Source of the DNA: JALCLA01 sp965653565
Lineage (GTDB): Bacteria > Pseudomonadota > Gammaproteobacteria > Xanthomonadales > Xanthomonadaceae
NCBI GenBank assembly: GCA_965653565.1
Contig: CBFHAI010000017.1
Coordinates: 14,250-78,249, forward strand
Reading direction: 5' to 3'
DNA length: 64,000 nt
The position numbers and the translations under genes are program-made. Positions 39,815 through 50,555 of this stretch are shown here, in pieces. Below the pieces are notes generated by a model. It ran no database searches. It had not been told where the DNA came from and saw only the letters and a program-made list of their open reading frames with translations. How positions within the stretch are numbered: position 1 is the stretch's first letter; each line of letters begins with the position of its first letter.

Positions 39815-40911
39815 GCGTGCTCGATCTGGTGCGGCCCGACCTGCGCGATTTCGCCGGCTACAGTTCGGCGCGCCGCACCGTCGCCACCGGCTCGGTGTGG
39901 CTCAACGCCAATGAGAGCCCGTGGCGCAGTCCGATCGATGCCTCGCAGACGGGCCTCAATCGCTATCCCGACCCGCAGCCGGCGGCGTTGCGCGAGGCGC
40001 TGGCGCAGTTGTATGGCGTGCGCCCCGAACAAGTGTTGATCGGGCGCGGCAGCGACGAGGCGATCGACCTGCTGGTGCGCGCCTTGTGCCGGCCGGCCCG
40101 CGATGCCGTCGTCATCGCACCGCCGGTCTTCGGCATGTACGCCGTCAGCGCGCGATTGCAGGGCGCGCCGCTGGTCGAGGTTCCCTTGCGCGACACCGAT
40201 GCGGGCTTCGTCGCGGACCTCGATGCGATGGCCGCCGCCGCGCTCGAATGCGGCGCGAAGATCGTGTTCCTGTGCTCGCCATCGAATCCCACCGGGCAGG
40301 CGTTGGCGCTCGATGAGATCGCTGATTTCGCACGCAGACTCGAAGGCCGCGCCATCGTCGTGGTGGACGAAGCCTACGGCGAGTTTTCCGACATCGCCTC
40401 CGCATCGGGCCTGATCGATTCGCAGCCCAACCTGGCCGTGCTGCGCACTTTGTCGAAGGCGCACGCGCTCGCCGGCGCGCGCATCGGAACCTTGATCGCC
40501 ACTGCCGAGCTGATCGCGCTGCTACGCAATTGCCAGGCACCGTATCCGCTGCCCGCGCCTTGCGTGACGCTTGCGCTCGAAGCGCTGGCTCCGCCGGCGC
40601 TCACACGCACCCGCGAGCGAGTGGCAGCGCTGCGCGCCGAACGCGAGCGACTGCGCGTAGCGATTGCTTTGTGCGACGACGTACGGCGTGTCTACGATTC
40701 GCAAGGAAACTACCTGCTCGTGCGGTTCTCCGACGCCGAAACGGCGTACACGCGACTGCTCGATGCCGGTGTCGTGGTGCGCGATATGCGCGCCTCGCCG
40801 CAACTGCACGATGCGCTGCGCATCTCGATCGGCAGCGTCGACGAGAACGATGCGGTACTGCGCGCATTGCCCGGCGCCGCGCAACCGACGCGAACGACGG
40901 GCCGGCCATGA
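39811..40911 (+). CDS. hisC: Histidinol-phosphate aminotransferase
   Basis: PLP-dependent conversion of imidazole acetol phosphate to histidinol phosphate. A 366-residue class-I/II aminotransferase with the substrate-side NANESPWRSP and YPDPQPAALREALAQLYGV motifs, CSPSNPTGQAL, VDEAYGEF and the PLP lysine Lys216 in RTLSKAHALAGARIG. Its ATG overlaps the hisD stop and its stop overlaps hisB by four bases. Confidence 0.96.
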   Translation: MSVLDLVRPDLRDFAGYSSARRTVATGSVWLNANESPWRSPIDASQTGLNRYPDPQPAALREALAQLYGVRPEQVLIGRGSDEAIDLLVRALCRPARDAVVIAPPVFGMYAVSARLQGAPLVEVPLRDTDAGFVADLDAMAAAALECGAKIVFLCSPSNPTGQALALDEIADFARRLEGRAIVVVDEAYGEFSDIASASGLIDSQPNLAVLRTLSKAHALAGARIGTLIATAELIALLRNCQAPYPLPAPCVTLALEALAPPALTRTRERVAALRAERERLRVAIALCDDVRRVYDSQGNYLLVRFSDAETAYTRLLDAGVVVRDMRASPQLHDALRISIGSVDENDAVLRALPGAAQPTRTTGRP

Positions 40912-42008
40912 AGCGCATCCTCTTCATCGACCGCGACGGCACGCTGATCCACGAGCCGGCGGACTTCCAGATCGATGCCTACGACAAGCTGCGCTTCGTC
41001 GACGGCATGATTCCGGCGCTGCTGAAACTGCGCGATGCCGGCTTCGAATTCGTCATGGTGACCAACCAGGATGGGCTCGGAACGCCGAGCTTCCCGCGCG
41101 AAACTTTTACCGGTCCGCACGCCTTGCTGCTGCAGTTGCTCGAATCGCAGGGCATCGTGTTCCGCGAAATCCTGATCGACGAGTCGTTCGAACACGAGAA
41201 CCGGCCGACGCGCAAGCCCAATCCCGGCCTGGTGATGCACTACCTGCGCGATCGCGATATCGATCTGGCCGGCAGCGCCGTGATCGGCGATCGCGAAACC
41301 GATCTGCAGTTGGCGCGCAATCTCGGTTGCCGCGGATTCCGCATCGGTTTCGAAGGCGAAACCTGGGCCGGCATCGCGCACGCACTGGCCGATGCGCCGC
41401 GCCGCGCGGCGGTCGAACGGCGCACGCGAGAGACGACTATTTCGGTACAGATCGATCTCGACCGGCCGGCCGATCCGCAGGTGAAAACCGGCCTCGGCTT
41501 CTTCGATCACATGCTCGAACAGCTCGGGAAACATGGCGGTTTCGCGCTCACCCTGCATTGCGCAGGCGATCTCCACATCGACGAACACCACACCGTCGAG
41601 GACAGCGCACTCGCGCTGGGTCAGGCCTTGCGGCAAGCGCTCGGCGACAAGCGCGGCCTCGGACGCTACGGCAGTGCGGCGGAATCCAGCGAAGGATCGG
41701 TCGCCGTGAACGTCGCGTTGCCGATGGACGAAACGCTGGCGCAGGCCGTGCTCGATTTTTCCGGCAGGCCGTACTTCGTCTTCGACGGCCGTTTCGAGCG
41801 CAGCGAAGTCGGCGGGCTCGCCACCGAACTGGTGCCGCATTTTTTCCGTTCGCTTTGCGAAACCGCCGGCCTGAACCTGCATCTGTGGGTGCGCGGCGAC
41901 AACACGCACCATCAGGTCGAAGCCTGTTTCAAGGCGGTGGCGCGTGCGCTGCGGCAGGCGCTGCGACGCGAAGGCCGCGATCTTCCCAGCACCAAGGGCA
42001 CGCTGTGA
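40908..42008 (+). CDS. hisB: Bifunctional histidinol-phosphatase / imidazoleglycerol-phosphate dehydratase
   Basis: Catalyses steps 7 and 9 of the pathway. The N-terminal HAD phosphatase (1-165) shows LFIDRDGTLIHEP, the VTNQDGLG motif and RKPNPG. The C-terminal dehydratase (170-366) has the metal motifs FFDHMLEQLGKHG, DEHHTVED and HFFRSLCETAG. Between GRYG (252-255) and LPMDET (271 on) sit about 13 extra residues compared with E. coli HisB; I recall an insert at the same place in Xanthomonas HisB, so it is a lineage trait. Confidence 0.96.
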   Translation: MKRILFIDRDGTLIHEPADFQIDAYDKLRFVDGMIPALLKLRDAGFEFVMVTNQDGLGTPSFPRETFTGPHALLLQLLESQGIVFREILIDESFEHENRPTRKPNPGLVMHYLRDRDIDLAGSAVIGDRETDLQLARNLGCRGFRIGFEGETWAGIAHALADAPRRAAVERRTRETTISVQIDLDRPADPQVKTGLGFFDHMLEQLGKHGGFALTLHCAGDLHIDEHHTVEDSALALGQALRQALGDKRGLGRYGSAAESSEGSVAVNVALPMDETLAQAVLDFSGRPYFVFDGRFERSEVGGLATELVPHFFRSLCETAGLNLHLWVRGDNTHHQVEACFKAVARALRQALRREGRDLPSTKGTL

Positions 42009-42607
42009 TGCGCGTGGCCGTGATCGATTCGGGCGGCGCCAACATCGGGTCGGTGCTTTATGCGCTGGAACGGCTCGACGTCGCGGCGAAACTGACCGGC
42101 GATGCCGCCGATATCCGCGCAGCGGATCGCGTGATCCTGCCCGGCGTGGGCGCGGCGGCGCCGGCGATGCAGCGGCTGACGCAGCTCGATCTGATCGACA
42201 CGATCCGTTCGCTCGAACAGCCGCTGCTCGGCATCTGCCTGGGCATGCAACTGCTGTTCGACGCTTCCGACGAAGGCGATGTCGAATGCCTGGGCTTGTT
42301 GCGCGGCCGGGTGCGGCGCATGCCGGAAAGCGACGGCGTGCGCATCCCGCATATGGGCTGGAACGCGCTGGTCGAGCGTCGCGCATCGCCGTTGCTGCGC
42401 GGTCTGCCGTCGGGCGCGCGCGCCTATTTCGTGCATAGCTATGCCGTGCCGGTGACCGAAGACTGCGTCGCCGCCTGCGAGCACGGCGAACCGTTCGCGG
42501 CGCTGGTCGAACGCGGCAATGTCTGCGGCGCGCAGTTCCACCCGGAACGTTCGGCCGCGGTCGGCGCGCGCCTGCTCGCGAATTTCCTCGGCGCGAAGGT
42601 GCCATGA
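42008..42607 (+). CDS. hisH: Imidazole glycerol phosphate synthase, glutaminase subunit
   Basis: Supplies ammonia to HisF. A 199-residue class-I glutamine amidotransferase with catalytic Cys77 (GICLGMQLLFD), His178 and Glu180 (AQFHPERS). The ILPGVGAA oxyanion strand motif is also present. Its ATG shares a base with the hisB stop (TGATG) and it overlaps hisA by four bases. Confidence 0.95.
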   Translation: MRVAVIDSGGANIGSVLYALERLDVAAKLTGDAADIRAADRVILPGVGAAAPAMQRLTQLDLIDTIRSLEQPLLGICLGMQLLFDASDEGDVECLGLLRGRVRRMPESDGVRIPHMGWNALVERRASPLLRGLPSGARAYFVHSYAVPVTEDCVAACEHGEPFAALVERGNVCGAQFHPERSAAVGARLLANFLGAKVP

Positions 42608-43344
42608 GCTTCGTCGTCTATCCCGCGATCGACGTGCGCGAAGGCCGCGTCGTGCGGCTGCGACAGGGCGATTACGCCCAGGAGACGCGCTACGCGGCCG
42701 AACCGTTCGATCTTGCCGCGCACTACGCAGCGTCGGGCGCGCAATGGTTGCACCTGGTCGATCTCGATGCGGCGCGCGCCGGCGGCTACACGCTCGCGGC
42801 GCTGCTGCGGCGGTTGAAATCGGAAACGCGATTGGCGGTGCAGACCGGCGGCGGCGTGCGCAGCGAGTCCGATGTCGCGGCACTGTTCGATGCCGGTACC
42901 GACCGCGTCGTGATCGGCAGCCTGGCGGTACGCGAACCGGTCGAAGTTGCGAGCTGGGTCGAAAAATACGGCCCGGAACGCATCACGCTCGCTTTCGACA
43001 CGCGGCAGGAGGCGGCCGGCGTCTGGCAATTGCCGGTGCACGGTTGGACGGAAGATTCCGACCGCACACTCGACGACCTGCTCGCCACGTACCGCGATTC
43101 CGGTCTGCGTCACGTGCTGTGCACCGACATCGAGCGCGACGGCATGCTGGCCGGCCCGAACCTCGCGCTTTACCGCCACCTGCGCGCGCAGGCGCCGTGG
43201 TTGCAGGTGCAGGCGTCGGGTGGCGTGCGCAATGTCGCCGACCTGCGCGCCGCCGAAGCCGTCGGCTGCGCGGGCGCCGTGCTCGGCCGGTCGCTGCTCG
43301 AAGGCAAATTGCAGCTCGATGACGCGCTGGCCGTCGCATGTTGA
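42604..43344 (+). CDS. hisA: ProFAR isomerase (HisA)
   Basis: Isomerises the ribose of ProFAR in a TIM barrel. The 246-residue protein has the two acidic catalytic positions in VYPAIDVREGRVVRL and LCTDIERDGMLAGPN, plus HLVDLDAARAG and GGGVRSESD phosphate-binding motifs. The start overlaps hisH by four bases and the end overlaps hisF by seven. Confidence 0.95.
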   Translation: MSFVVYPAIDVREGRVVRLRQGDYAQETRYAAEPFDLAAHYAASGAQWLHLVDLDAARAGGYTLAALLRRLKSETRLAVQTGGGVRSESDVAALFDAGTDRVVIGSLAVREPVEVASWVEKYGPERITLAFDTRQEAAGVWQLPVHGWTEDSDRTLDDLLATYRDSGLRHVLCTDIERDGMLAGPNLALYRHLRAQAPWLQVQASGGVRNVADLRAAEAVGCAGAVLGRSLLEGKLQLDDALAVAC

Positions 43345-44111
43345 CCCGCCGCCTCATTCCCTGCCTCGATGTGCGCGACGGGCAGGTCGTGAAAGGCGTG
43401 CGTTTCCGCGATCACGTCGTGATCGGCGCGATCGAAGAATTGGCATTGCGCTATCGAGACGAAGGCGCCGACGAACTGGTGTTCTACGACATCACCGCCA
43501 GTCCTCAAGGCCGCAGCGTCGATCGCGGCTGGGTGGAGCGTGTCGCGCGGCTGATCGACATTCCCTTCTGCGTCGCCGGCGGCATCCGATCGGTGCCTGA
43601 GGCGCGCGCCATCCTGCACGCCGGCGCCGACAAGATTTCGATCAATTCGCCGGCGCTCGATCGTCCGGCGCTGATCGCCGAACTGGCCGATGCCTTCGGC
43701 GTGCAATGCGTCGTCGTCGGCATCGACAGCCTGCGCGACCCCGACGGCGTGTGGCGCGTGCGCAGCCACACCGGCGACCCCGACCGCATGCGTGCCTTGT
43801 CGCGGCGCACGCTCGACTGGGTGCTGGAAGCGCAGCAGCGCGGCGCCGGCGAAATCGTGCTCAACTGCATGGGCGCCGATGGCGTGCGGAAAGGTTACGA
43901 CATCGAACAATTGTCGCGCGTGCGCGAACTGTGCCGGGTGCCGCTGGTGGCTTCGGGCGGCGCCGGTACGGCGGGGCATTTCATCGAGGTTTTTCGCGAT
44001 GCCGATGTCGACGCGGCGCTCGCGGCCAGCGTCTTCCACTCGGCGACGCTGCGGATTCCGGACTTGAAGCGCGAACTGCGCGCGGCAGGCATCGAGGTGC
44101 GCGATGAGTGA
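43338..44111 (+). CDS. hisF: Imidazole glycerol phosphate synthase, cyclase subunit
   Basis: TIM-barrel partner of HisH that closes the imidazole ring and releases AICAR to purine synthesis. The 257 residues contain RLIPCLDVRDGQVVKGVRF with the catalytic Asp, FYDITASPQGRSVD, VAGGIRSVPEA, ADKISINSPA and LNCMGADGVRKGYD. It overlaps hisA by seven and hisIE by eight bases. Confidence 0.95.
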   Translation: MLTRRLIPCLDVRDGQVVKGVRFRDHVVIGAIEELALRYRDEGADELVFYDITASPQGRSVDRGWVERVARLIDIPFCVAGGIRSVPEARAILHAGADKISINSPALDRPALIAELADAFGVQCVVVGIDSLRDPDGVWRVRSHTGDPDRMRALSRRTLDWVLEAQQRGAGEIVLNCMGADGVRKGYDIEQLSRVRELCRVPLVASGGAGTAGHFIEVFRDADVDAALAASVFHSATLRIPDLKRELRAAGIEVRDE

Positions 44112-44727
44112 CAAGTCGTGGCAGGATTTCGATGGGACCGGCCTGGCGTGGGACAAGCAGCAAGGCCTGCTACCGGCCGTGGTGCAGGATGCCGCGACCC
44201 TGCGCGTGTTGATGCTCGGCTATATGGATCGCGACGCGCTGCAACGAACGCTCGACACGCGGCGCGTCACCTTCTACAGCCGCAGCAAGGCGCGGCTGTG
44301 GACCAAGGGCGAAACCAGCGGCAACGCGCTCGACCTCGTGCATATCCAGGCAGATTGCGATCGCGACACCTTGCTGGTGCTCGCCAATCCGCGCGGGCCG
44401 ACCTGCCATCTCGGACGCAGCAGTTGTTTCGAACATGCGCGCGGCGATTTCCTCGGCGAACTCGATGCGCTGATCGCACGCCGCGCGATCGAGCGCCCGG
44501 TCGGCAGCTACACCACCAGACTGTTCGACGGCGGCATCCGCCGCATCGCGCAGAAGGTCGGCGAGGAGGGCGTGGAGACCAGTCTGGCCGCGGTCGCGCA
44601 GGACGACGCGGCGCTGCTCGGCGAGGCCGCCGATCTGCTGTATCACCTGACCGTGCTGCTGCGCGCGCGCGGATTGGGCATGTCGGATGCACTGACCACG
44701 CTCGAAAAGCGTCATCGCGACGGCTGA
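44104..44727 (+). CDS. hisI: Bifunctional phosphoribosyl-AMP cyclohydrolase / phosphoribosyl-ATP pyrophosphatase
   Basis: HisIE fusion of 207 residues for steps 2 and 3. The cyclohydrolase (about 10-115) has MLGYMDRDALQRTLDTRRV, SRSKARLWTKGETSGN and the zinc region QADCDRDTLLVLAN with CHLGRSSCF. The pyrophosphohydrolase (about 120-205) shows RIAQKVGEEGVETSLAAV and the EAADLLYHL acidic helix. It closes the his operon; the next gene starts 51 bases later. Confidence 0.95.
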   Translation: MSDKSWQDFDGTGLAWDKQQGLLPAVVQDAATLRVLMLGYMDRDALQRTLDTRRVTFYSRSKARLWTKGETSGNALDLVHIQADCDRDTLLVLANPRGPTCHLGRSSCFEHARGDFLGELDALIARRAIERPVGSYTTRLFDGGIRRIAQKVGEEGVETSLAAVAQDDAALLGEAADLLYHLTVLLRARGLGMSDALTTLEKRHRDG

Positions 44728-44778
44728 GCGGTAAGGCAAACCGCGGTACGATTCGTCGAAGCCGAATCGGGATCGATC

Positions 44779-46392
44779 ATGGGCAAACATTTTTTCTTCG
44801 GGCTTGCCGTAATCGCGGGGATTTGCGGGGCAGGGCGCGCCTGCGCGCAAGCCGATGCGAATCGCGATGCCGATTCGGTGCGCGGCCTGGTGTTCGCCGA
44901 TGGCAACGACAACGGCCGGCACGACAGCGGCGAGCGCGCATTGCCCGGCGTCAAGGTATCGAATGGCCGCGACGTCGCGCTCAGCGACGCACAGGGCGGC
45001 TATCGCTTGCCGCTGCGCGCCGGCGACACCGTGTTCATGATCAAGCCGCCCGGTTACGACGTGCGGCGTCGCGACGATGGTTTGCCGGCGACCTGGCATC
45101 ACCATTTTCCGCAAGGCTCACCGTCGCTGCGTTACGGCGGGATCGCGAAAACCCACATCGCGCAAGCCGATTTCGCACTTGTCGCGCCATCTGCGGCGGA
45201 CCAGCGCGGCCTCGATGTCCTCGTGTTCGGCGATCCGCAGCCCAAGCGCGTTGCCGATGTCGACTACTTCCGCCGCGATATCGTCGAACCGCTCGCCGCG
45301 CAGCCGGGAGCCGCGCTCGGCCTGAGTCTGGGCGATATCGTCGACGACGATCTGTCGCTGTACCCCGGCATGGTGAGCGCCACGACCTCGCTCGGCCTGC
45401 CGTGGCTGCACCTGCCCGGCAATCACGATCTGGATTTCGACGCTACGCGCGACGAGGATTCGCTGCTCACCTATCGCGCGCGCTTCGGGCCGGATACTTA
45501 CGCCTGGGAAGAACGCGAGGCCAGTTTCATCCTGTTCGATGACGTGATCTACCAGCCGGCGCCGCAGGCCGGCTACATCGGCGGACTGCGCGAAGACCAG
45601 TTCCAGTTCCTGACGGCTTATCTCGCGAGCTTGCCGCGCGATCGCCGCCTCGTGATCGCCGCGCATATTCCGTTCCACGATGCGCTGCCGGGCCGCGAAT
45701 CGTTCCGCCGCGCCGACCGCGAGCGCCTGTTCGGGCTGCTGGCGCCATTCGCGAACGTGCTGCTGCTGACATCGCATGCGCACGCGCAGCGGCACTACTT
45801 CCACGGCGAAAAAGACGGTTGGCGCGGTGCGCAGCCGCTGCATGAATACGTCGTCGGCGCCAGCTGCGGCGGGTTCTGGTCGGGCCTGCCGGACGCCGCC
45901 GGCATACCCGATGCCCGCATGACCGACGGCACCCCGAACGGCTATGCGCGGCTGCATATCGAAGGCGCCGATTACCGGCTGCGCTGGCATGCCGCGCGCG
46001 ATGCGGCCGACACGCGCATCGCCCTGTCCGCGCCGAAAGTGCTGCGCCAGGGCGCTTATCCGGCCTTCGCCGTCACCGCCAACGTGTTCATGGGGATGGA
46101 CGACACGCGCGTCGAATACCGCATCGACGACGGCGAATGGCAGCCGATGAATCGCCAGCCACGGCCCGATCCGCACCTGCTTGCGCTCAACGCGCAGGAC
46201 GATGCTTCGCCGACCTTGCGCAGCTACGATCGGCACGTCGAAGCCACGCCGTCGCCGCATCTGTGGCGCGGCGCGTTGCCGACCGATCTGCCGCTCGGCG
46301 AACACCGGATCGAAGTGCGCGCGTTCGATCGCTGGGACGGCGAACTGCGCGCCGCCACCAGCTATCGACTCGACGCCTACGTCGCGCCATGA
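44779..46392 (+). CDS. Secreted calcineurin-like metallophosphoesterase
   Basis: A 537-residue exported phosphoesterase. Signal peptide MGKHFFFGLAVIAGICGAGRACA; then an N-terminal beta domain (about 30-130) with SdrD-like RGLVFADGNDNGRHDSGERAL; then the metallophosphatase core with FGDPQPK, SLGDIVDDD, LPGNHDLDFD, AAHIPFHD and SHAHAQ, the five dimetal motifs; and a C-terminal beta domain (about 400-535). Substrate unknown. The downstream phosphodiesterase gene overlaps it by four bases, which suggests joint use of phosphate esters. Confidence 0.9.
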   Translation: MGKHFFFGLAVIAGICGAGRACAQADANRDADSVRGLVFADGNDNGRHDSGERALPGVKVSNGRDVALSDAQGGYRLPLRAGDTVFMIKPPGYDVRRRDDGLPATWHHHFPQGSPSLRYGGIAKTHIAQADFALVAPSAADQRGLDVLVFGDPQPKRVADVDYFRRDIVEPLAAQPGAALGLSLGDIVDDDLSLYPGMVSATTSLGLPWLHLPGNHDLDFDATRDEDSLLTYRARFGPDTYAWEEREASFILFDDVIYQPAPQAGYIGGLREDQFQFLTAYLASLPRDRRLVIAAHIPFHDALPGRESFRRADRERLFGLLAPFANVLLLTSHAHAQRHYFHGEKDGWRGAQPLHEYVVGASCGGFWSGLPDAAGIPDARMTDGTPNGYARLHIEGADYRLRWHAARDAADTRIALSAPKVLRQGAYPAFAVTANVFMGMDDTRVEYRIDDGEWQPMNRQPRPDPHLLALNAQDDASPTLRSYDRHVEATPSPHLWRGALPTDLPLGEHRIEVRAFDRWDGELRAATSYRLDAYVAP

Positions 46393-47261
46393 GCACGCGC
46401 TGGGCCACGCTCGATGGCACTCCGACGCGCGTGATCGCGCATCGCGGCGCGAGCGGCCTGCTGCCCGAACACACGATCGCCGCCTACGCGCTCGCCCTGC
46501 AACAAGGTGCCGATGTGATCGAACCGGACCTGCTGATCACGCGCGACGGCGAACTGGTGGCGCGCCACGATGCCGGACTTGCGCGCAGTACCGACGTGGC
46601 ATCGCAGACGGATTTTTCGCTGCGCCAGCGCGACGGCGATTGGCCGCTGCACGAATTCACAAGTGCGGAGCTGGCCGAACTGCGCGCGGTGCAGCCGTTC
46701 GCACAACGCGATCGGCAATACGACGGCCGCTTCCCGATACCGACCTTCGCCGAAGTGCTGGCCTGGGCCGACGCCTCGGCGCGACTGCGCGGTACTCCCG
46801 TCACTTTGTATCCGGAGTTGAAACATCCGTCGTGGCTGATCGAACGGGGCCTGGATCCGGTGGCTGCATTCATCCGCGCCGTCGCCGATGTCGATGCGGC
46901 CGACGTGGTGCTCTTGGTGCAGTGCTTCGAGATCGACGCGCTGCGCCGGGTACGCGATGCAACCGGCCTGCCGGTGCATCTGCTGCTCGACGAGCGCACC
47001 GACTGGCGTGGCGCGCTTGCGCTGCATGCCTCTGAACTGGATGGTATCGCGGTGTCGAAGCGATTGCTGGACGACGCCGCACTGGTCGAAGAATCGCATG
47101 CGCGGGGACTGGCGGTGCATGCGTGGACCTATCGGGATGATGTATTGCCCGATGGGGTTGCGTGCGTCGAGGATGAGATTTCGCGTGCGTTCGAGTTGGG
47201 GGTCGATGCGGTGTTTTGTGATTTTCCGGGGACGGCAGTGAGCGTCAGGGGACGGGTGTGA
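46389..47261 (+). CDS. Glycerophosphodiester phosphodiesterase
   Basis: A 290-residue GDPD-fold enzyme that splits glycerophosphodiesters to glycerol-3-phosphate and an alcohol. Key motifs: VIAHRGASGLLPEHT (catalytic His and Arg), VIEPDLLITRDGELVARHD (metal Glu/Asp and second His), and TLYPELKHPSW (metal Glu, Lys). It has no signal peptide, unlike GlpQ, so a cytoplasmic (UgpQ-like) place is likelier. The start overlaps the phosphoesterase stop (ATGA). Confidence 0.92.
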   Translation: MSTRWATLDGTPTRVIAHRGASGLLPEHTIAAYALALQQGADVIEPDLLITRDGELVARHDAGLARSTDVASQTDFSLRQRDGDWPLHEFTSAELAELRAVQPFAQRDRQYDGRFPIPTFAEVLAWADASARLRGTPVTLYPELKHPSWLIERGLDPVAAFIRAVADVDAADVVLLVQCFEIDALRRVRDATGLPVHLLLDERTDWRGALALHASELDGIAVSKRLLDDAALVEESHARGLAVHAWTYRDDVLPDGVACVEDEISRAFELGVDAVFCDFPGTAVSVRGRV

Positions 47262-47365
47262 GTTCGGCAGTTGTCGGGGTTGGATGAGTTGCAGCTGTAG
47301 CCTGGATTGGCGGCTCTATCGCTGAATCCGGATAATTTCGGTTATCGCCACTCCATACCAATATT

Positions 47366-47386
47366 CGTCATTCCCGCAGGCGGGAA
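47366..47386. repeat. Short REP-like element
   Basis: GTCATTCCCGC with the downstream GCGGGAA forms a shortened hairpin of the same family as the one at 47433. Its right arm departs from the family after GCGGGAA. Confidence 0.55.
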
Positions 47387-47432
47387 ATCGAGCGACTTTC
47401 AAGCATTCCGTTTTTCGCCAGGGCACAAAAAT

Positions 47433-47466
47433 CTCCATCATTCCCGCCTTCGCGGGAATGATGGAG
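47433..47466. repeat. REP-like hairpin (TCATTCCCGC family)
   Basis: A perfect palindrome with 15-base arms (CTCCATCATTCCCGC) and a CTTC loop, in the gap between two convergent genes. Same family as 30999-31032. It may act as a transcript end for either strand. Confidence 0.75.
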
Positions 47467-47613
47467 GGTGAGGATCATCGGACTTCCCGCCTGGTCGCAG
47501 GCAGGCGTCCCCGAGTTCGCCGAACTACGGGAATAACGAAAATTGTCCGCGAAGTCGCGCGAAAAACAACGCGATTCAACCTGCGTTTCGCGACCGCAAG
47601 TCGAACCCAGACC

Positions 47614-49053
<1,440 letters not shown>

Positions 49054-49190
49054 GGGAGTCCTGCGAAAGCCAAAAAGGGTGGGGGGAGAATGCGAAGGGA
49101 TTAGGGACGAGTAGCGAGGGTGCTCCGATCGCGGCTTCGAATTCAGCCGCAATTACGCCCTAACCACTCACCCCTCGTCCCTGCTCTTGC

Positions 49191-50393
49191 TCAGATCCCG
49201 AGCAACATCCGATGCGGATTCTCCAGCTGATTCTTGATATCGACGAGGAACAGCACCGCATCCTTGCCGTCGATGATGCGATGGTCGTAGCTCAGCGCGA
49301 TGTACATCATCGGTGCGATCACGACCTGGCCGTTCTCGGCGATCGGGCGTTCCTTGATGGCGTGCATGCCGAGGATCGCCGACTGCGGCGGGTTCACGAT
49401 CGGGGTCGACATCAGCGAGCCGAAGGTGCCGCCGTTGGTGATGGTGAAGGTGCCGCCCTGCAGGTCTTCGAGTTTCAGTCCGCCTTCGCGCGCGGCTTTG
49501 GCGTAGTTGGCGATCGCCGTTTCGATGTCGGCGAAGCTCTGGTTCTCGACGTTGCGCAGCACCGGCGTGACCAGGCCCTTGTCGGTGGCCACCGCGATCG
49601 AGATATCGGCGTAGCCGTGATAGATCACCTCGGTGCCGTCGACCGACGAGTTGACGATCGGATGCTTCTGCAGCGCATTGGCCGCGGCTTTGGCGAAGAA
49701 GCTCATGAAACCGAGCTTGATGCCGTGCGTCTTCTCGAACGGTTCGCCCAGTTCCTTGCGCATCGCCATCACCTTGCCGAGGTTCACTTCGTTGAACGAA
49801 GTGAGCATGGCGATCGAATTCTTCGACTGCATCATGCGTTCGGCGATGCGCTGGCGGATGCGCGTCATCGGCACGCGTTCTTCGGCGCGGGCACCGGTCT
49901 TGGTGTTGCCACCGGCCTTCATGTGGTTGACCAGATCTTCCTTGGTCACCTGACCGCGGCGGCCGGTGCCGGCGACGTCGGCCGGGTTGATGCTGTTGCT
50001 TTCGGCGACGAAGCGGCCGGCGGGCGAGAGCGACGAGGTGTCGGCTTTCGCGGCGGGCGCGGCTTCGGTTTTCGCAGGCGCTGCGGTGGCTTTCGGTGCT
50101 TCAGCCTTTGCCGGGGCGGCAGCCTTCGGCGCATCGGCCGGTGCTGCCGCGGCGGCGCCTTCCTCGATCACCGCGATGACCTGCTGGCTCGTCACCGTGC
50201 TGCCGGTTTCGAACTTGATTTCCTTGAGCACGCCGTCCACCGGCGAGGGCACTTCGAGCACCACCTTGTCGGTTTCCAGATCGACGAGATTTTCGTCGCG
50301 CTTCACCGCATCGCCGGCCTTCTTGTGCCAGGACGCGATCGTGGCGTCGGAAACCGATTCCGGCAAAACCGGGACTTTGACTTCGATGGACAT
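49191..50393 (-). CDS. sucB: Dihydrolipoyl succinyltransferase (E2)
   Basis: Core of the 2-oxoglutarate dehydrogenase complex. One N-terminal lipoyl domain (1-78) carries the lipoylated Lys43 in DLETDKVVLEV. An alanine/proline/lysine-rich linker (about 80-112), the E3/E1-binding domain (about 113-150, SPAGRFVAESNSINPADVAG) and the catalytic domain follow, with SYDHRIIDG near residue 370. The 400-residue length is normal. The start at 50393 (MSIEVKVPVLPES) begins the lipoyl domain. A REP pair separates it from sucA. Confidence 0.96.
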   Translation of the reverse strand: MSIEVKVPVLPESVSDATIASWHKKAGDAVKRDENLVDLETDKVVLEVPSPVDGVLKEIKFETGSTVTSQQVIAVIEEGAAAAAPADAPKAAAPAKAEAPKATAAPAKTEAAPAAKADTSSLSPAGRFVAESNSINPADVAGTGRRGQVTKEDLVNHMKAGGNTKTGARAEERVPMTRIRQRIAERMMQSKNSIAMLTSFNEVNLGKVMAMRKELGEPFEKTHGIKLGFMSFFAKAAANALQKHPIVNSSVDGTEVIYHGYADISIAVATDKGLVTPVLRNVENQSFADIETAIANYAKAAREGGLKLEDLQGGTFTITNGGTFGSLMSTPIVNPPQSAILGMHAIKERPIAENGQVVIAPMMYIALSYDHRIIDGKDAVLFLVDIKNQLENPHRMLLGI

Positions 50394-50438
50394 GGCGTGC
50401 GTCCTGTTCTGATTTGTTTGTACGACGTGTTTGTTTTT

Positions 50439-50527
50439 CGTCATCCCCGCGAAGGCGGGGATCCGGCGACTTTCGTTCTTGCGAGACGCTTCAAAGTGGC
50501 TGGATTCCCGCTTCCGCGGGAATGACG
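50439..50527. repeat. Inverted pair of REP-like elements (BIME-like) between sucA and sucB
   Basis: Two elements in opposite orientation: CGTCATCCCCGCGAAGGCGG at 50439-50458 and, at its mirror, CCGCTTCCGCGGGAATGACG ending at 50527. Each folds alone and the two can also pair with each other. It fills most of the 162-base gap between sucA and sucB, so it would be transcribed with the operon. Confidence 0.75.
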
Positions 50528-50555
50528 GATAAGTTGTGAATTACTAAGCTGCGAA

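Larger units (their letters stand above)
47262..47613. other. Intergenic region with REP-like elements
   Basis: 352 bases between the convergent GDPD and lpd genes. No credible gene. It holds a diverged GTAGCCTGGATGAA-type repeat (47296-47332), a short REP-like hairpin (47366-47386) and a perfect one (47433-47466). The rest has no feature that I recognise. Confidence 0.7.

Noticed and set aside
41673..41711. About 13 extra residues in the dehydratase half of HisB
   Set aside because: At first it looked like an insertion, but Xanthomonas HisB, as I recall it, carries an extra loop at the same place. It is more likely a lineage feature.
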